A stretch of DNA of 64,000 nt from assembly GCA_963848495.1 (NCBI GenBank), contig CAWKDV010000004.1, positions 372,001 to 436,000 on the forward strand. Reading direction: 5' to 3'. The DNA is from JAICJR01 sp963848495. Its GTDB lineage: Bacteria > Actinomycetota > Thermoleophilia > Solirubrobacterales > Thermoleophilaceae. The position numbers and the translations under genes are program-made. This document shows positions 52,719 to 61,636 of the stretch, piece after piece (position 1 is the stretch's first letter; the number at the start of each line of letters is the position of its first letter). Under the pieces are notes generated by a model, which searched no databases, was not told the origin of the DNA, and was given only the letters and a program-made list of their open reading frames with translations.

Positions 52719-54949
52719 GCGCCCAGGTCGCCGCTCCCCCGCGCACCAGCCTGCTGGTGCGGGTGGCGCGATTCTCGATTTCCCACCGCCGCTTCGTGCT
52801 GCTCGGCTGGCTTGGCGCCTTCGCGATCGCCGTCGTCCTCTCGGGGGCCGTGGGCACGCGTCACGCCAGCGACTTCTCGCTCCCCGGCACCGACTCGCAG
52901 CGAGCGACGGACCTGCTCCAGCGCGACTTTCCGGCGCAGGCCGGCGACGTCGACCAGATCGTCCTGTACACGCCTCACGGGAAGGTGAGCGAAGCAGCCG
53001 TGCGTGCGCGCACACAGCCGATGTTCGCGCGAGTGGCGAAGCTGCCTCACGTGACAGGGGTGCAGAGCCCCTACGCGTCCGGCGGGAGCACGGCCATCTC
53101 GCGCGACGGCCGCATCGCGTTCGCCACGGTGACCTTCGACAAGCGCGCCAACGACCTGTCGAAGTCGACGGTGCAGCGGGTCATCAAGACGGCGCAATCC
53201 GTTGGTGGTCGCGGGCTGCAGGTGGAGCTGGGCGGCCAGGGCATCGAGCAGGCGCAGCAGCCGAGCTTCGGCTTCGCCTCTGCGGTTGGCCTGATGGCGG
53301 CGATCGTGGTGCTGCTCGTCACCTTTGGCTCGTTCGTGGCGATGGGCCTGCCGATCGTCACTGCGATCTTCGGGCTCGGGACCGGCGTGGGGCTGATCGC
53401 GCTCGGCTCGCACTTCATAGACATGCCCGACTTCTCGACCGAGCTTGCGCTGATGATCGGGCTGGGCGTGGGCATCGACTACGCGCTCTTCATCGTCACG
53501 CGCTTCCGCGAGAACCTGCACGCGGGCGCGAGTGTCGACGACGCCACTGTGGCCGCGATGGACACCGCCGGGCGCGCGGTGCTGTTCGCCGGCGCCACCG
53601 TGATCATCGCGCTGCTCGGCATGTTCGCGCTGGGCGTGAACTTCCTTTACGGGGTGGCGGTGTCGTCGGCCCTCGCGGTGCTGCTCACGCTGATCGCGTC
53701 GCTGACGGTGCTCCCCGCGCTGATCTCGCGCTTCGGCGAACGCCTTGGACGCCGCCGGCGTGAGCGGAGGCGGCCCGCAACCGGCCAGGGCCGCTCGGCG
53801 CGCGGCTGGGGGCGCTGGGCCGGATGGGTGAGCCGCCATCCTTGGACCGGGCTCGTGGCCGGGCTCGGCATCATGCTCGTGCTCTGCGTGCCCGCGTTGT
53901 CCATGCGCAGCGGGTCGAGTGACGCGGGCAACGACCCGGCTGGCAAGACAACGCGCAAGGCCTACGACCTGCTCGCGAGGGGCTTCGGCCCGGGCTTCAA
54001 CGGGCCGCTCGTGGTGGCTGCCGAGCTGCCACGGACCGGCGACGCCGCGGCCGTGTCTCAGATCAGCAGCGCCCTCAGCTCGACGCCGGACGTCGCATCG
54101 GTCGCGCCGCCGCGCGTCAGCCCGTCGGGCCGCACGGTGGTCCTCACCGCGTTCCCGCACTCGGCGCCCGAGGCCCAGGCCACCACCAACCTCGTGCACA
54201 AGCTGCGCGACCAGCGCATCCCGCCGCTGGAGCGCGGCACGGGCGCCAACGTCTTCGTTGGCGGACCCACCGCGGCACAGATCGACGTGTCGCACGTGCT
54301 GGCGAGCAAGCTGCCGCTCTTCATCGGCGTCGTGGTCGCGCTCTCTGCGCTGCTCCTGATGCTGGTGTTCCGGTCGCTGGTGATCCCGGTGCAGGCCGCG
54401 CTCATGAACCTGCTGAGCATCGGAGCCGCGCTCGGCGTGGTCGTGGCGGTGTTCCAATGGGGCTGGCTCGGAGGCGTGTTCGGAGTGACCGCGGGTCCGA
54501 TCGACGCGTTCATCCCGGTGATGCTGTTCGCGATCGTGTTCGGCCTTTCGATGGACTACGAGGTGTTCCTCGTATCACGCGTGCACGAGCAGTGGGTGCG
54601 CAGGCGCGATCCCACGCAGGCAGTCGTGTCGGGTCTCGGCAGCACCGGCCGAGTGATCACGGCCGCGGCCACGATCATGGTCTGCGTCTTCCTGTCGTTC
54701 GTGCTCGTGGACGTCCGGCCCGTGAAGATGTTCGGTCTCAGCCTGGCCAGCGCAGTGTTCCTCGACGCCTTCGTGGTCCGCAGCCTGCTGCTGCCGGCCG
54801 TGCTCGTGCTGCTCGGCCGCTGGACATGGGCGCTCCCCAAGTGGCTCGAGCGGCGCCTGCCGCACCTGGCGGTCGACCCGCCGGCCGCGGTGCCCGGGCC
54901 CCACAGCCGGCGCGCTCCGGACGGGCGCCCCGCATTCCAGGAGAGTTAG
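52715..54949 (+). CDS. MMPL family RND-type transporter (copy 2)
   Basis: 744 residues, a close paralogue of the protein at 18,080-20,236. Shared segments include FSLPGTDSQRATDLLQRDFPAQAGDVDQIVLY, GIDYALFIVTRFREN and FGLSMDYEVFLVSRVHEQW. Two repeats of large outer domain plus helices form the RND fold. Most of its length aligns without gaps to copy 1. The C-terminal 25 residues are different and Pro/Arg-rich. No MarR gene is adjacent, so its control differs. The start overlaps the truncated upstream frame by 4 bp. Confidence 0.92.
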   Translation: MSAQVAAPPRTSLLVRVARFSISHRRFVLLGWLGAFAIAVVLSGAVGTRHASDFSLPGTDSQRATDLLQRDFPAQAGDVDQIVLYTPHGKVSEAAVRARTQPMFARVAKLPHVTGVQSPYASGGSTAISRDGRIAFATVTFDKRANDLSKSTVQRVIKTAQSVGGRGLQVELGGQGIEQAQQPSFGFASAVGLMAAIVVLLVTFGSFVAMGLPIVTAIFGLGTGVGLIALGSHFIDMPDFSTELALMIGLGVGIDYALFIVTRFRENLHAGASVDDATVAAMDTAGRAVLFAGATVIIALLGMFALGVNFLYGVAVSSALAVLLTLIASLTVLPALISRFGERLGRRRRERRRPATGQGRSARGWGRWAGWVSRHPWTGLVAGLGIMLVLCVPALSMRSGSSDAGNDPAGKTTRKAYDLLARGFGPGFNGPLVVAAELPRTGDAAAVSQISSALSSTPDVASVAPPRVSPSGRTVVLTAFPHSAPEAQATTNLVHKLRDQRIPPLERGTGANVFVGGPTAAQIDVSHVLASKLPLFIGVVVALSALLLMLVFRSLVIPVQAALMNLLSIGAALGVVVAVFQWGWLGGVFGVTAGPIDAFIPVMLFAIVFGLSMDYEVFLVSRVHEQWVRRRDPTQAVVSGLGSTGRVITAAATIMVCVFLSFVLVDVRPVKMFGLSLASAVFLDAFVVRSLLLPAVLVLLGRWTWALPKWLERRLPHLAVDPPAAVPGPHSRRAPDGRPAFQES

Positions 54950-55259
54950 CAGGCTGGCGTAGGGTATCCGGCGCTGTGCCGCTCTTCGGCATGGGCGGCG
55001 GGCGCCGCCGGATGCGCGCCACTACTGGCTGCTCGAAGCTCCCGACTCCCTGGCAGAGCAGAGCAGCCACAACCCGGACGTCTACGGCCTCGCGACGTTC
55101 GACCAGCGCCGGGAACCCGTTGATCGCCAATGCCCGAGGCCGTCGACGCCGCATTCCTAAGCGAGCGAGCATTTCGTCGCCGTCACACGCGGTCCCGCTA
55201 CGCGCGGAAAGCAGGAGCCACAACGTGCCCATCGCACTGTGCCGACAGTGCCTGCTTCG
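54950..55259. other. Gene-free stretch between mmpL copy 2 and the IS1182 element
   Basis: Frames here have no family features. The IS1182 element inserted at the right edge, duplicating GAAC at 55260-55263. Confidence 0.5.
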
Positions 55260-55507
55260 GAACGAGGCTGTCGCGTAAAGGGGGTCTGTCCGGCGGGGTC
55301 AAGACGATCTGGGCATGGCTCAGAACTTCATCGGTTGTGATCGTGAGCAGTCGTTTTTGATGCCGCCGTCGTTGCGGGATTGGTTGCCGGAGGATCACCT
55401 GGCGTGGGCGGTGCTGGCGGCCGTCGAGGAGATGGATCTGGCGGCGTTCTATGGCGCTTATCGAGAGGACGGGCATGGCCGTCCTGCGTATGAGCCGGCG
55501 ATGATGG

Positions 55508-57133
55508 GGTGGATTCAACTGGTTGTCGCAACGCTCAACGTTGAGGAGTTGCGATGCCGAGAAGAAACGCCGCTTTGGATCGTGCCGCTGCGGCAGGGAA
55601 GCGCGGCAAGGGACGTCCGCCTGCTGGGCGGAGAGAGCATCGGGTCCGGTTCTGGGAGGCGATCGCTCGAGGGGTGTCGAGCGAACGCGCCGCCGTGGAG
55701 GCGGGTGTCCTGCCGAGCATTGGTGTCCGCTGGTTCCGCAAGGGTGGCGGAATGCCGCCTCTCACGCTCGCGCCGGTATCCGGGCGCTATCTGTTCTTCC
55801 ACGAGCGGGAGGAGATCGCGGTTCTTCTCGCTGGTGGTTGTGGGGTGCGAGAGATCGCGCGGCAGCTGGGTCGCGCACCGTCGACGATCTCCCGGGAGCT
55901 GCAGCGAAACGCTGCGCTGCGGACCGGTCGGCCTGAGTATCGAGCCTCGACCGCGCAGACCCATGCTGACCGCCGCGCGCGGCGCCCCAAGCCGGCGAAG
56001 CTTGCGGTCAACCTGGAGTTGCGGCGCTATGTGCAGGATCGGCTCTCCGGGGCTGTGCGGCGGCCCGATGGGAGCGTCGCGGGTCCGCAGGTCGGCTGGC
56101 GCGGCCGGCGTCACGGCCCGCGAAAGGACCGGCGTTGGGGGCAGTGCTGGAGCCCGGAGCAGATCTCCGCTCGACTACCGGTTGACTTCCCTGATGATGA
56201 GTCGATGCGCGTCTCCCATGAGGCGATCTACCAGTCGCTGTATGTGCAGGGACGCGGAGCGCTGCGCCGGGAGCTGACCGCGTGTCTTCGAACCGGTCGG
56301 GCGCTGCGGGTCCCCAGGAACAGGACGTCGAGGGGCAACCGAAGCTTCGTGACCGACGAGCTGTTGATCAGCGAGCGGCCTGCCGAGGTTGCTGACCGTG
56401 CTGTTCCCGGTCACTGGGAAGGCGATCTGATCCTCGGTTTGGACCGCTCTGCGATCGGGACTCTGGTTGAGCGTTCAAGCCGGTTCACGATGCTGTTGCA
56501 TCTCCCGCCGATCGAACGTCACGCCGACCCAGGAGCGACGAGCAGCCGCGCGTCGACGGGTGCTGGCGCCGGCGCCGTTCGTGACGCGATCGCCGGCACG
56601 ATCACGACCCTCCCCGAACAGCTTCGGCGGTCCTTGACCTGGGATCAGGGCATCGAGATGGCCCAGCACGTGCAACTCCGGCTCGACACGGGTCTGCAGA
56701 TCTATTTCTGTGATCCACGCAGCCCGTGGCAGCGCGCCACGAACGAGAACACCAACGGGCTGCTGCGCCAGTACTTCCCGAGAGGCACAGATCTCGCCCG
56801 CCATAGCGCGGAGGAGCTCACGGCCGTTGCGACGGCGCTCAACCGGCGACCGCGAAAGACGCTCGGGTGGAGGACACCCGCCGAGGCGCTCACCGAGTAC
56901 TTGACCGCCGCGGCCTGACCGCCTGCAGCATTCAACGTGCGCGACCTGCCGGACTGCGGCATCCCTTGTTCTCGGGGGGTGCCCGGACGGTCGCGCGCGG
57001 CTATCGCCGCTCCGGCACGCCCTCCGGGCGAGCCTCCACGACGACAGCCGCATCACCCAGCCGAGGCCGATCGTCTCTTCCGACCTTTAGAGTCACCGAC
57101 CACACCGCGTTGCGACGACCGGTTGAGCTCAGG
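55508..57133. mobile_element. IS30 family insertion sequence
   Basis: 1626 bp with imperfect terminal repeats: TTCAACTGGTTGTCGCAACG inside the left end and CTCAACCGGTCGTCGCAACG read from the right end. The 3-bp duplication TGG flanks it at 55505-55507 and 57134-57136, inside the IS1182 transposase gene. Confidence 0.88.
55554..56918 (+). CDS. IS30 family transposase
   Basis: 454 residues. An N-terminal helix-turn-helix reads GCGVREIARQLGRAPSTISRELQRN. The DDE domain has HWEGDLILGLDRSAIGTLVERSSRF, LTWDQGIEMAQH and NENTNGLLRQYFP, with Asp, Asp and Glu in place. An extra HTH-like region at the N-terminus (MPRRNAALDRAAAAGKRG) is typical of long actinobacterial IS30. It appears intact. Confidence 0.93.
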   Translation: MPRRNAALDRAAAAGKRGKGRPPAGRREHRVRFWEAIARGVSSERAAVEAGVLPSIGVRWFRKGGGMPPLTLAPVSGRYLFFHEREEIAVLLAGGCGVREIARQLGRAPSTISRELQRNAALRTGRPEYRASTAQTHADRRARRPKPAKLAVNLELRRYVQDRLSGAVRRPDGSVAGPQVGWRGRRHGPRKDRRWGQCWSPEQISARLPVDFPDDESMRVSHEAIYQSLYVQGRGALRRELTACLRTGRALRVPRNRTSRGNRSFVTDELLISERPAEVADRAVPGHWEGDLILGLDRSAIGTLVERSSRFTMLLHLPPIERHADPGATSSRASTGAGAGAVRDAIAGTITTLPEQLRRSLTWDQGIEMAQHVQLRLDTGLQIYFCDPRSPWQRATNENTNGLLRQYFPRGTDLARHSAEELTAVATALNRRPRKTLGWRTPAEALTEYLTAAA

Positions 57134-58575
57134 TGGTGGCGCTTGTGTTGTTCGCGTTTGCGAGCAAGCAGCGCTCCTCGCGGGGGATCGAGCGGCATTG
57201 CCGCCAGGACGTCGCCTTTCGGGTGATCACCGCGAACCTGGTGCCTGATCACGCCACGATCGCGCGCTTCATCGAGCGGCACGAGCAGGCGCTCGCGGAG
57301 CTGTTTGGTCAGGTGCTTTCGTTGTGCGCGAAGGCGGGGCTTGTGAAGGTCGGGGTGATCGCGATCGACGGGACGAGGATGGCGGCGAACGCGAGCCCGG
57401 AGGCCAATCGTGACTATCAGCGGATCGCGGCGGAGATCATCGCCGAGGCACGAGCGACCGACGAGGCTGAGGATGAGCTCTATGGCGATGCGCGGGGTGA
57501 TGAGCTGCCCGAGCATCTGCGCACCGCGGAGGGTCGGCGCGCCGCGTTGGCGGAGGCCAAGCGCCAGCTCGAGCTTGAACGCGAGGCCGAGCAGCACGCG
57601 GCCGAGCGGTCTGTGAGCGAGATGCAAGCAGCGGTCAGGGCCACCGGCCATCAGGGGCGCGTGGGCTGGTTGCGCGAGGGCCGACGCGAGCTTGAACAGC
57701 GACGTCAGGCTGAGCCGCAGCCGATCCCGCGCTCACGGCTCGAGCGGCTGGCCGTCAGCGAGCAGCGCCTGGCCGAAGAGCTTGCGACCGATCGCCGCAG
57801 CAACGAGGCCTATGAGCACTACCGGGCGCACGCCAAGGACACTCGTGGTCGCGGACTGGGCGCGCCGCCGAAGCCCTACGAGCTGCCGACCGAGCCTGAG
57901 GGCAAGGTCAACCTGACCGACCCTGACTCAAAGCCGGTGAAGACGAACGCCGGGCATGGCTGGGTGCAGGGCTTCAACGCCCAGGCAGCGGTGAACGAAG
58001 AGCAGATCGTGCTCGCGGCCGAGGTCACTAACAACACCGCCGATTTCGGGCAGCTCGAGCCGATGGTCACCGCGACCGAGACCGAGCTACAGAACGCCGG
58101 GGTCAGCGATCGCCCCGAGGTGGTTGCCGCGGACGCCGGTTACTGGAACGAGCAGCACATCGACAACGTCGTCGCCGATCATCACATCCAGGTGCTGATT
58201 CCGCCCGACGCCGGCAACCGCACCAGCCCCAGGCCGGGCTGGACCGGCGGGCGCTACGACTGGATGCGAAGGGTGCTCGCCAGCGAGCATGGCAGAGAGA
58301 TCTACCGGCAGCGCAAGAAGACGATCGAGCCGATCTTCGGCCACACCAAACACAACCGCGGGATCAGACATTTCCACCGCCGAGGCAGATCAGCGGTGCG
58401 CACCGAGTGGCGGCTCCTGATGGCCACCCACAATCTGCTCAAGCTCCACAGCGCCGAACTGGCGCTCACGCAGGCCTGAGCGCCTCACCAGCCGCTACAC
58501 CCCACCAGCGCCGTCACCACCGCGGCGCGCCGCCGACCACCCTCACCGCTCGACGTTTACGCGACAGCCTCGAAC

Positions 58576-58942
58576 GGGAGCAGGAGCGGCCGCCGTGTCG
58601 CGTAAGAGTCCTCCTCCTCGCGTGAGGACGGTGGTCTGCGGCCGAGTGTCTCGGAGGGGACGGCGGGAAGTCAAGCTAGATCTTTCCTTACCCTCACGAC
58701 ATGGCGCTTCGGGACAATCCCCGCTCTACCCGGACAACACCGTCAACGCTACCGAGGTCACCTGAGCGAGGCGGGTGATGCCTCGGCAGCAAGGGCCCCA
58801 CAGCTGCGGTTACGACCGCGAGCAGCGCGTTCTCCTCCGTCGGTTCGCCGTGGCGATCGATGCCCTTGAATTAAGTGATTGGGAGTGGTTCGATGAGAGG
58901 TCGTCGGTGCTCCGGCCGGATCCAATCTTGCGAGGAGTAGCC
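58576..58942. other. Stretch without a convincing gene upstream of the LGFP-repeat gene
   Basis: Contains a lone copy of TGTCGCGTAA near 58594, which resembles the adjacent IS1182 terminus and may be a partial end. No gene is supported; the open frame that runs into the LGFP-repeat gene from 58775 has no family features before residue 57. Confidence 0.45.
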
Positions 58943-60559
58943 ATGAGCGTTATCGACGATCGGTACGCGGAGCTGGGTGGTGAGAACGGGCCGCTGGGGG
59001 CGCCAGTGGGCGAGGAGCAGGCGGCGGACGTCAGTTGGCACTGGCGACAGTTCCAACACGGCGCGATCTACTGGCGGGTGCGGACGGCCCCGCAGCAGGT
59101 TTGGGAGGTGCATGACCCGATCTGGCCGCTCTATCAGTCGCTCGGAGTGCACGAGAGCATCCTCGGCTTTCCGGAGAGCGACCAAAACGTGTGCCCGGAC
59201 GGGGTCGGCAAGTTCAATCATTTTCAGGGCGGCGGTATCTACTGGACTCCCGACACTGGCGCGCACGAGATCCACGGTGCGATCTGGGACGAGTGGGCGT
59301 CGCTTGGCTGGGAGCGTAGTGTGCTCGGGTACCCGCGAACTGATGAGTTCCCGTGTCTGGACGGCGTTGGGGCCTTTAGCCATTTCCAGGGCGGCTCGAT
59401 CTTCTGGAGTCCAGCCACCGGTGCCCACGAAACACACGGGGCGATCAACACCCTGTGGTCGTCGATGAACTGGGAAAGGAGCGTGCTCGGATACCCGACC
59501 TCTGACGAAAATCCGTGCCCTGACGGCATCGGCCGCTTCAACCACTTTCAGCACGGCGGTATCTACTGGACTCCCGACACTGGCGCGCACGAGATCCACG
59601 GCGCGATCTGGGACAAGTGGGCGGCATCCGGCTGGGAACGCGGGCAGTTTGGTTACCCGCGCACAAGCGAGTACCGGACGCTCGACCACGTTGACGGGGA
59701 TAAGCATCTCCGGATCAGTTCGTTCCAGCGTGGTTTTCTCGCGTTCGACGAGCGGGACGGCTCGGTCACAGAATCGACCCCGTACGAGTTCGACGGGCTG
59801 CTCGCCATCGCCGTCCCGATCTATTGGGGGAGCGAGTGGGATCCTGCCCACCCGAAGCTCGCCGGCCAAAGTTGGGAGGACATCGACGGCGCGTTCAGCC
59901 GTTTGATCAGGGCAGAGATTTGCGAAGGTCTTCGTGGCTATGGCGTCGCAGCCGTCGTCAATGCACAGCCGACATGGCTCAACGAGCAGGTGCCGCCGCG
60001 ATTCTTCGACGCGCTCCCGTTCGGATCAAACCCCCAGAACGATCCGCACAAGGGGTTCACCGACAAGGACTTGACCGACCGGATCACACAGGCGGTCACC
60101 GCCGGTCAGACCCCGTGGCCGGCCCACGATGAGATCGAGCCTGAGCACCTGCCACCACTGACGTCACGGCTTTCTTGCTACCTGGTCTTTCTGCCACAAG
60201 GATGCCACTTCACTGCCGATCCATGGGGAGAAAGCGGCCATCACAGCGCCTTCATGTTCCAGGCCCCGAACTGGGGCGACAAGCCGGATGTCCGCTTCGC
60301 CTGGATCGGCCAGGATGCGACAATCGACAAGACGATCGAGACCGCCGTCCACGAGCTCGTTGAAGCGTTCAACGACGCCGCGGGACTTGAAATCGGTGAC
60401 CGCTGCCAAGCGGGCAACAAGGGAGCAAACCCGGACGACGAGGGGTTCTTTGCGGCCGTCGATGGCGTCAGCTACCGCTCCTACTGGTCGAACTTCCACA
60501 ATCGCTGCATCGCGCCTCCTGAACCCGACCCGTCGACACAGCAGGTCGCAGTGCAGTAG
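58943..60559 (+). CDS. LGFP-repeat protein with zincin-like C-terminal domain
   Basis: 538 residues from ATG at 58943, preceded by GAGGAGTAGCC. Residues about 1-255 hold five LGFP-type repeats (LGAP, LGFP, LGYP, LGYP, FGYP) of about 52 residues. Such repeats are thought to bind cell-wall or surface glycans. Residues 300-538 form another domain ending in TAVHELVEAFNDAAGLEIGDRC: HELVE at 470-474 resembles a zinc-metalloprotease HExxE/H helix, with Asp478 as the possible third ligand, and a nearby Cys pair. No signal peptide is seen. It may be a cell-wall-targeted protease; activity is inferred only. Confidence 0.72.
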   Translation: MSVIDDRYAELGGENGPLGAPVGEEQAADVSWHWRQFQHGAIYWRVRTAPQQVWEVHDPIWPLYQSLGVHESILGFPESDQNVCPDGVGKFNHFQGGGIYWTPDTGAHEIHGAIWDEWASLGWERSVLGYPRTDEFPCLDGVGAFSHFQGGSIFWSPATGAHETHGAINTLWSSMNWERSVLGYPTSDENPCPDGIGRFNHFQHGGIYWTPDTGAHEIHGAIWDKWAASGWERGQFGYPRTSEYRTLDHVDGDKHLRISSFQRGFLAFDERDGSVTESTPYEFDGLLAIAVPIYWGSEWDPAHPKLAGQSWEDIDGAFSRLIRAEICEGLRGYGVAAVVNAQPTWLNEQVPPRFFDALPFGSNPQNDPHKGFTDKDLTDRITQAVTAGQTPWPAHDEIEPEHLPPLTSRLSCYLVFLPQGCHFTADPWGESGHHSAFMFQAPNWGDKPDVRFAWIGQDATIDKTIETAVHELVEAFNDAAGLEIGDRCQAGNKGANPDDEGFFAAVDGVSYRSYWSNFHNRCIAPPEPDPSTQQVAVQ

Positions 60560-61150
60560 CCGTCCACAATCGAGTTATCCATCAATCCGATCGTCGGAAG
60601 AGGTGCCCCGCTCCAGGTCCCTCTTGCCCCTGCCTGGGCTGGCCCACCAGGTTTACCTGGGGGGTCGAGGAAGCGCCGTCCGGCGCGCCGTGGCGGACGG
60701 CGATGCCTCGAAAGCCCAGGCACAGAGCCAAAAACCGCCCGAGCGGGGCAGCGGGCCTGTTGCGCTCAGGATCGCAACAGCCAGAGCGAAACACCCAGAA
60801 CGAAACAGCCAGCACCGACACCGCGCCGTCGCGGCAAGCTGGCGGGTGCCACCTGGCGGCCGGTCAGTCAACCCCGGGGCCGGTCCTTGTGGACCGCCCT
60901 CACGGGTGACAGCCCGTCCGCTCGGGCGGTGTTGTGCTGGGCAGGTCCGGCTGACGCCGCCCGGTGGCAGCTCAGGGAGCGTTACACGACGGCCATAACA
61001 CGGAGGGCAATCTGCACACGTCGCTCGGCTCTCGGCTAAGCGCGACGCAAAAGCCCGGGGCGTCGGCATGTCGACAGTAGCCGGCCATCGACGTAAGTAG
61101 ACGTACAACCCACGTTCGCGAGCGGCTCGACTGCGCCTACAGTCCCCCCA
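60560..61150. other. Gene-free stretch after the LGFP-repeat gene
   Basis: About 590 bases with no convincing frame. A perfect short hairpin, CCAGGT-TT-ACCTGG, lies at 60647-60660. Otherwise nothing is recognised. It may be the right edge of the accessory region, because typical core genes follow. Confidence 0.4.
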
Positions 61151-61636
61151 GTGAGCCCCCAACGCCTCAGCCTGAACTGCTCGCGCACCGTGGACGCACC
61201 GATGGAACGGGCGTTCGCATTATTCACCGAGCGGATCGGCGACTGGTGGCCCGCCGAGTTCACTTGGTCGCAGGACGTCCTCGACGACCTGCGCATCGAG
61301 CCGCGGGAGGGAGGCCTGTGCACCGAGCTCGGACCGCGGGGCTTCAGGTGCGATTGGGGGGCGGTCTTAGCCTGGGAGCGACCCTGTCGGCTCCTTCTCG
61401 CCTGGCAGATCGCCCCCAGTCGCGCCCCCGAGCCGAACCCCGCGCGAGCGAGCGAGGTGGAGGTGCGGTTCGAGCAGAACGGGGATGCGTCGACCGCGGT
61501 GGAGCTGGAGCACCGCCACTTCGAGCGCCACGGGGATGGCGCCCGCGAGTACCGGGATGGGATGCACCAGGGATGGGAGCGGCTCCTCGAGCGATACGCG
61601 GCGTTTGCCGGCGCTCAGCTCTCCGGCATGCGCTGA
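61151..61636 (+). CDS. SRPBCC/AHSA1-like domain protein
   Basis: 161 residues from GTG at 61151. The fold of START-like AHSA1 proteins reads RTVDAPMERAFALFTERIGDWWPAEFTW, LCTELGPRGFRCDWGAVLAWERPCRLLLAWQI and VELEHRHFERHGDGAREYRDGMHQGWERLLERYAAF. It probably binds a hydrophobic ligand. It overlaps the end of the convergent qcrB gene by 22 bp. Confidence 0.8.
   Translation: MSPQRLSLNCSRTVDAPMERAFALFTERIGDWWPAEFTWSQDVLDDLRIEPREGGLCTELGPRGFRCDWGAVLAWERPCRLLLAWQIAPSRAPEPNPARASEVEVRFEQNGDASTAVELEHRHFERHGDGAREYRDGMHQGWERLLERYAAFAGAQLSGMR

Larger units (their letters stand above)
55315..58479 (+). pseudogene. IS1182 family transposase, split by IS30
   Basis: The first 64 codons (MAQNFIGCDREQSFLMPPSLRDWLPEDHLAW to GRPAYEPAMM) end at 55507. 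The rest resumes at 57137 (VALVLFAFASKQRSSRGIERHC) and runs to 58479. Removing 55508-57136 restores ATGATGGTGGCG exactly and gives an uninterrupted 511-residue protein with DGTRMAANAS, the central coiled region, and VVAADAGYWNEQHIDNV and KKTIEPIFGHTKHNRGIRHFHRRG near the end. The IS30 insertion is therefore the only lesion, and precise excision would reactivate it. Confidence 0.92.
55264..58571. mobile_element. IS1182 family insertion sequence, interrupted by IS30
   Basis: The 16-bp perfect terminal inverted repeat GAGGCTGTCGCGTAAA begins at 55264 and its complement ends at 58571. The 4-bp target duplication GAAC lies at 55260-55263 and 58572-58575. Without the IS30 insertion the element is about 1.68 kb. 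Confidence 0.9.

Noticed and set aside
58775..58942. N-terminal extension of the LGFP-repeat protein
   Set aside because: The ATG at 58943 has a good ribosome site and the repeats start there. The extension has no conserved features.
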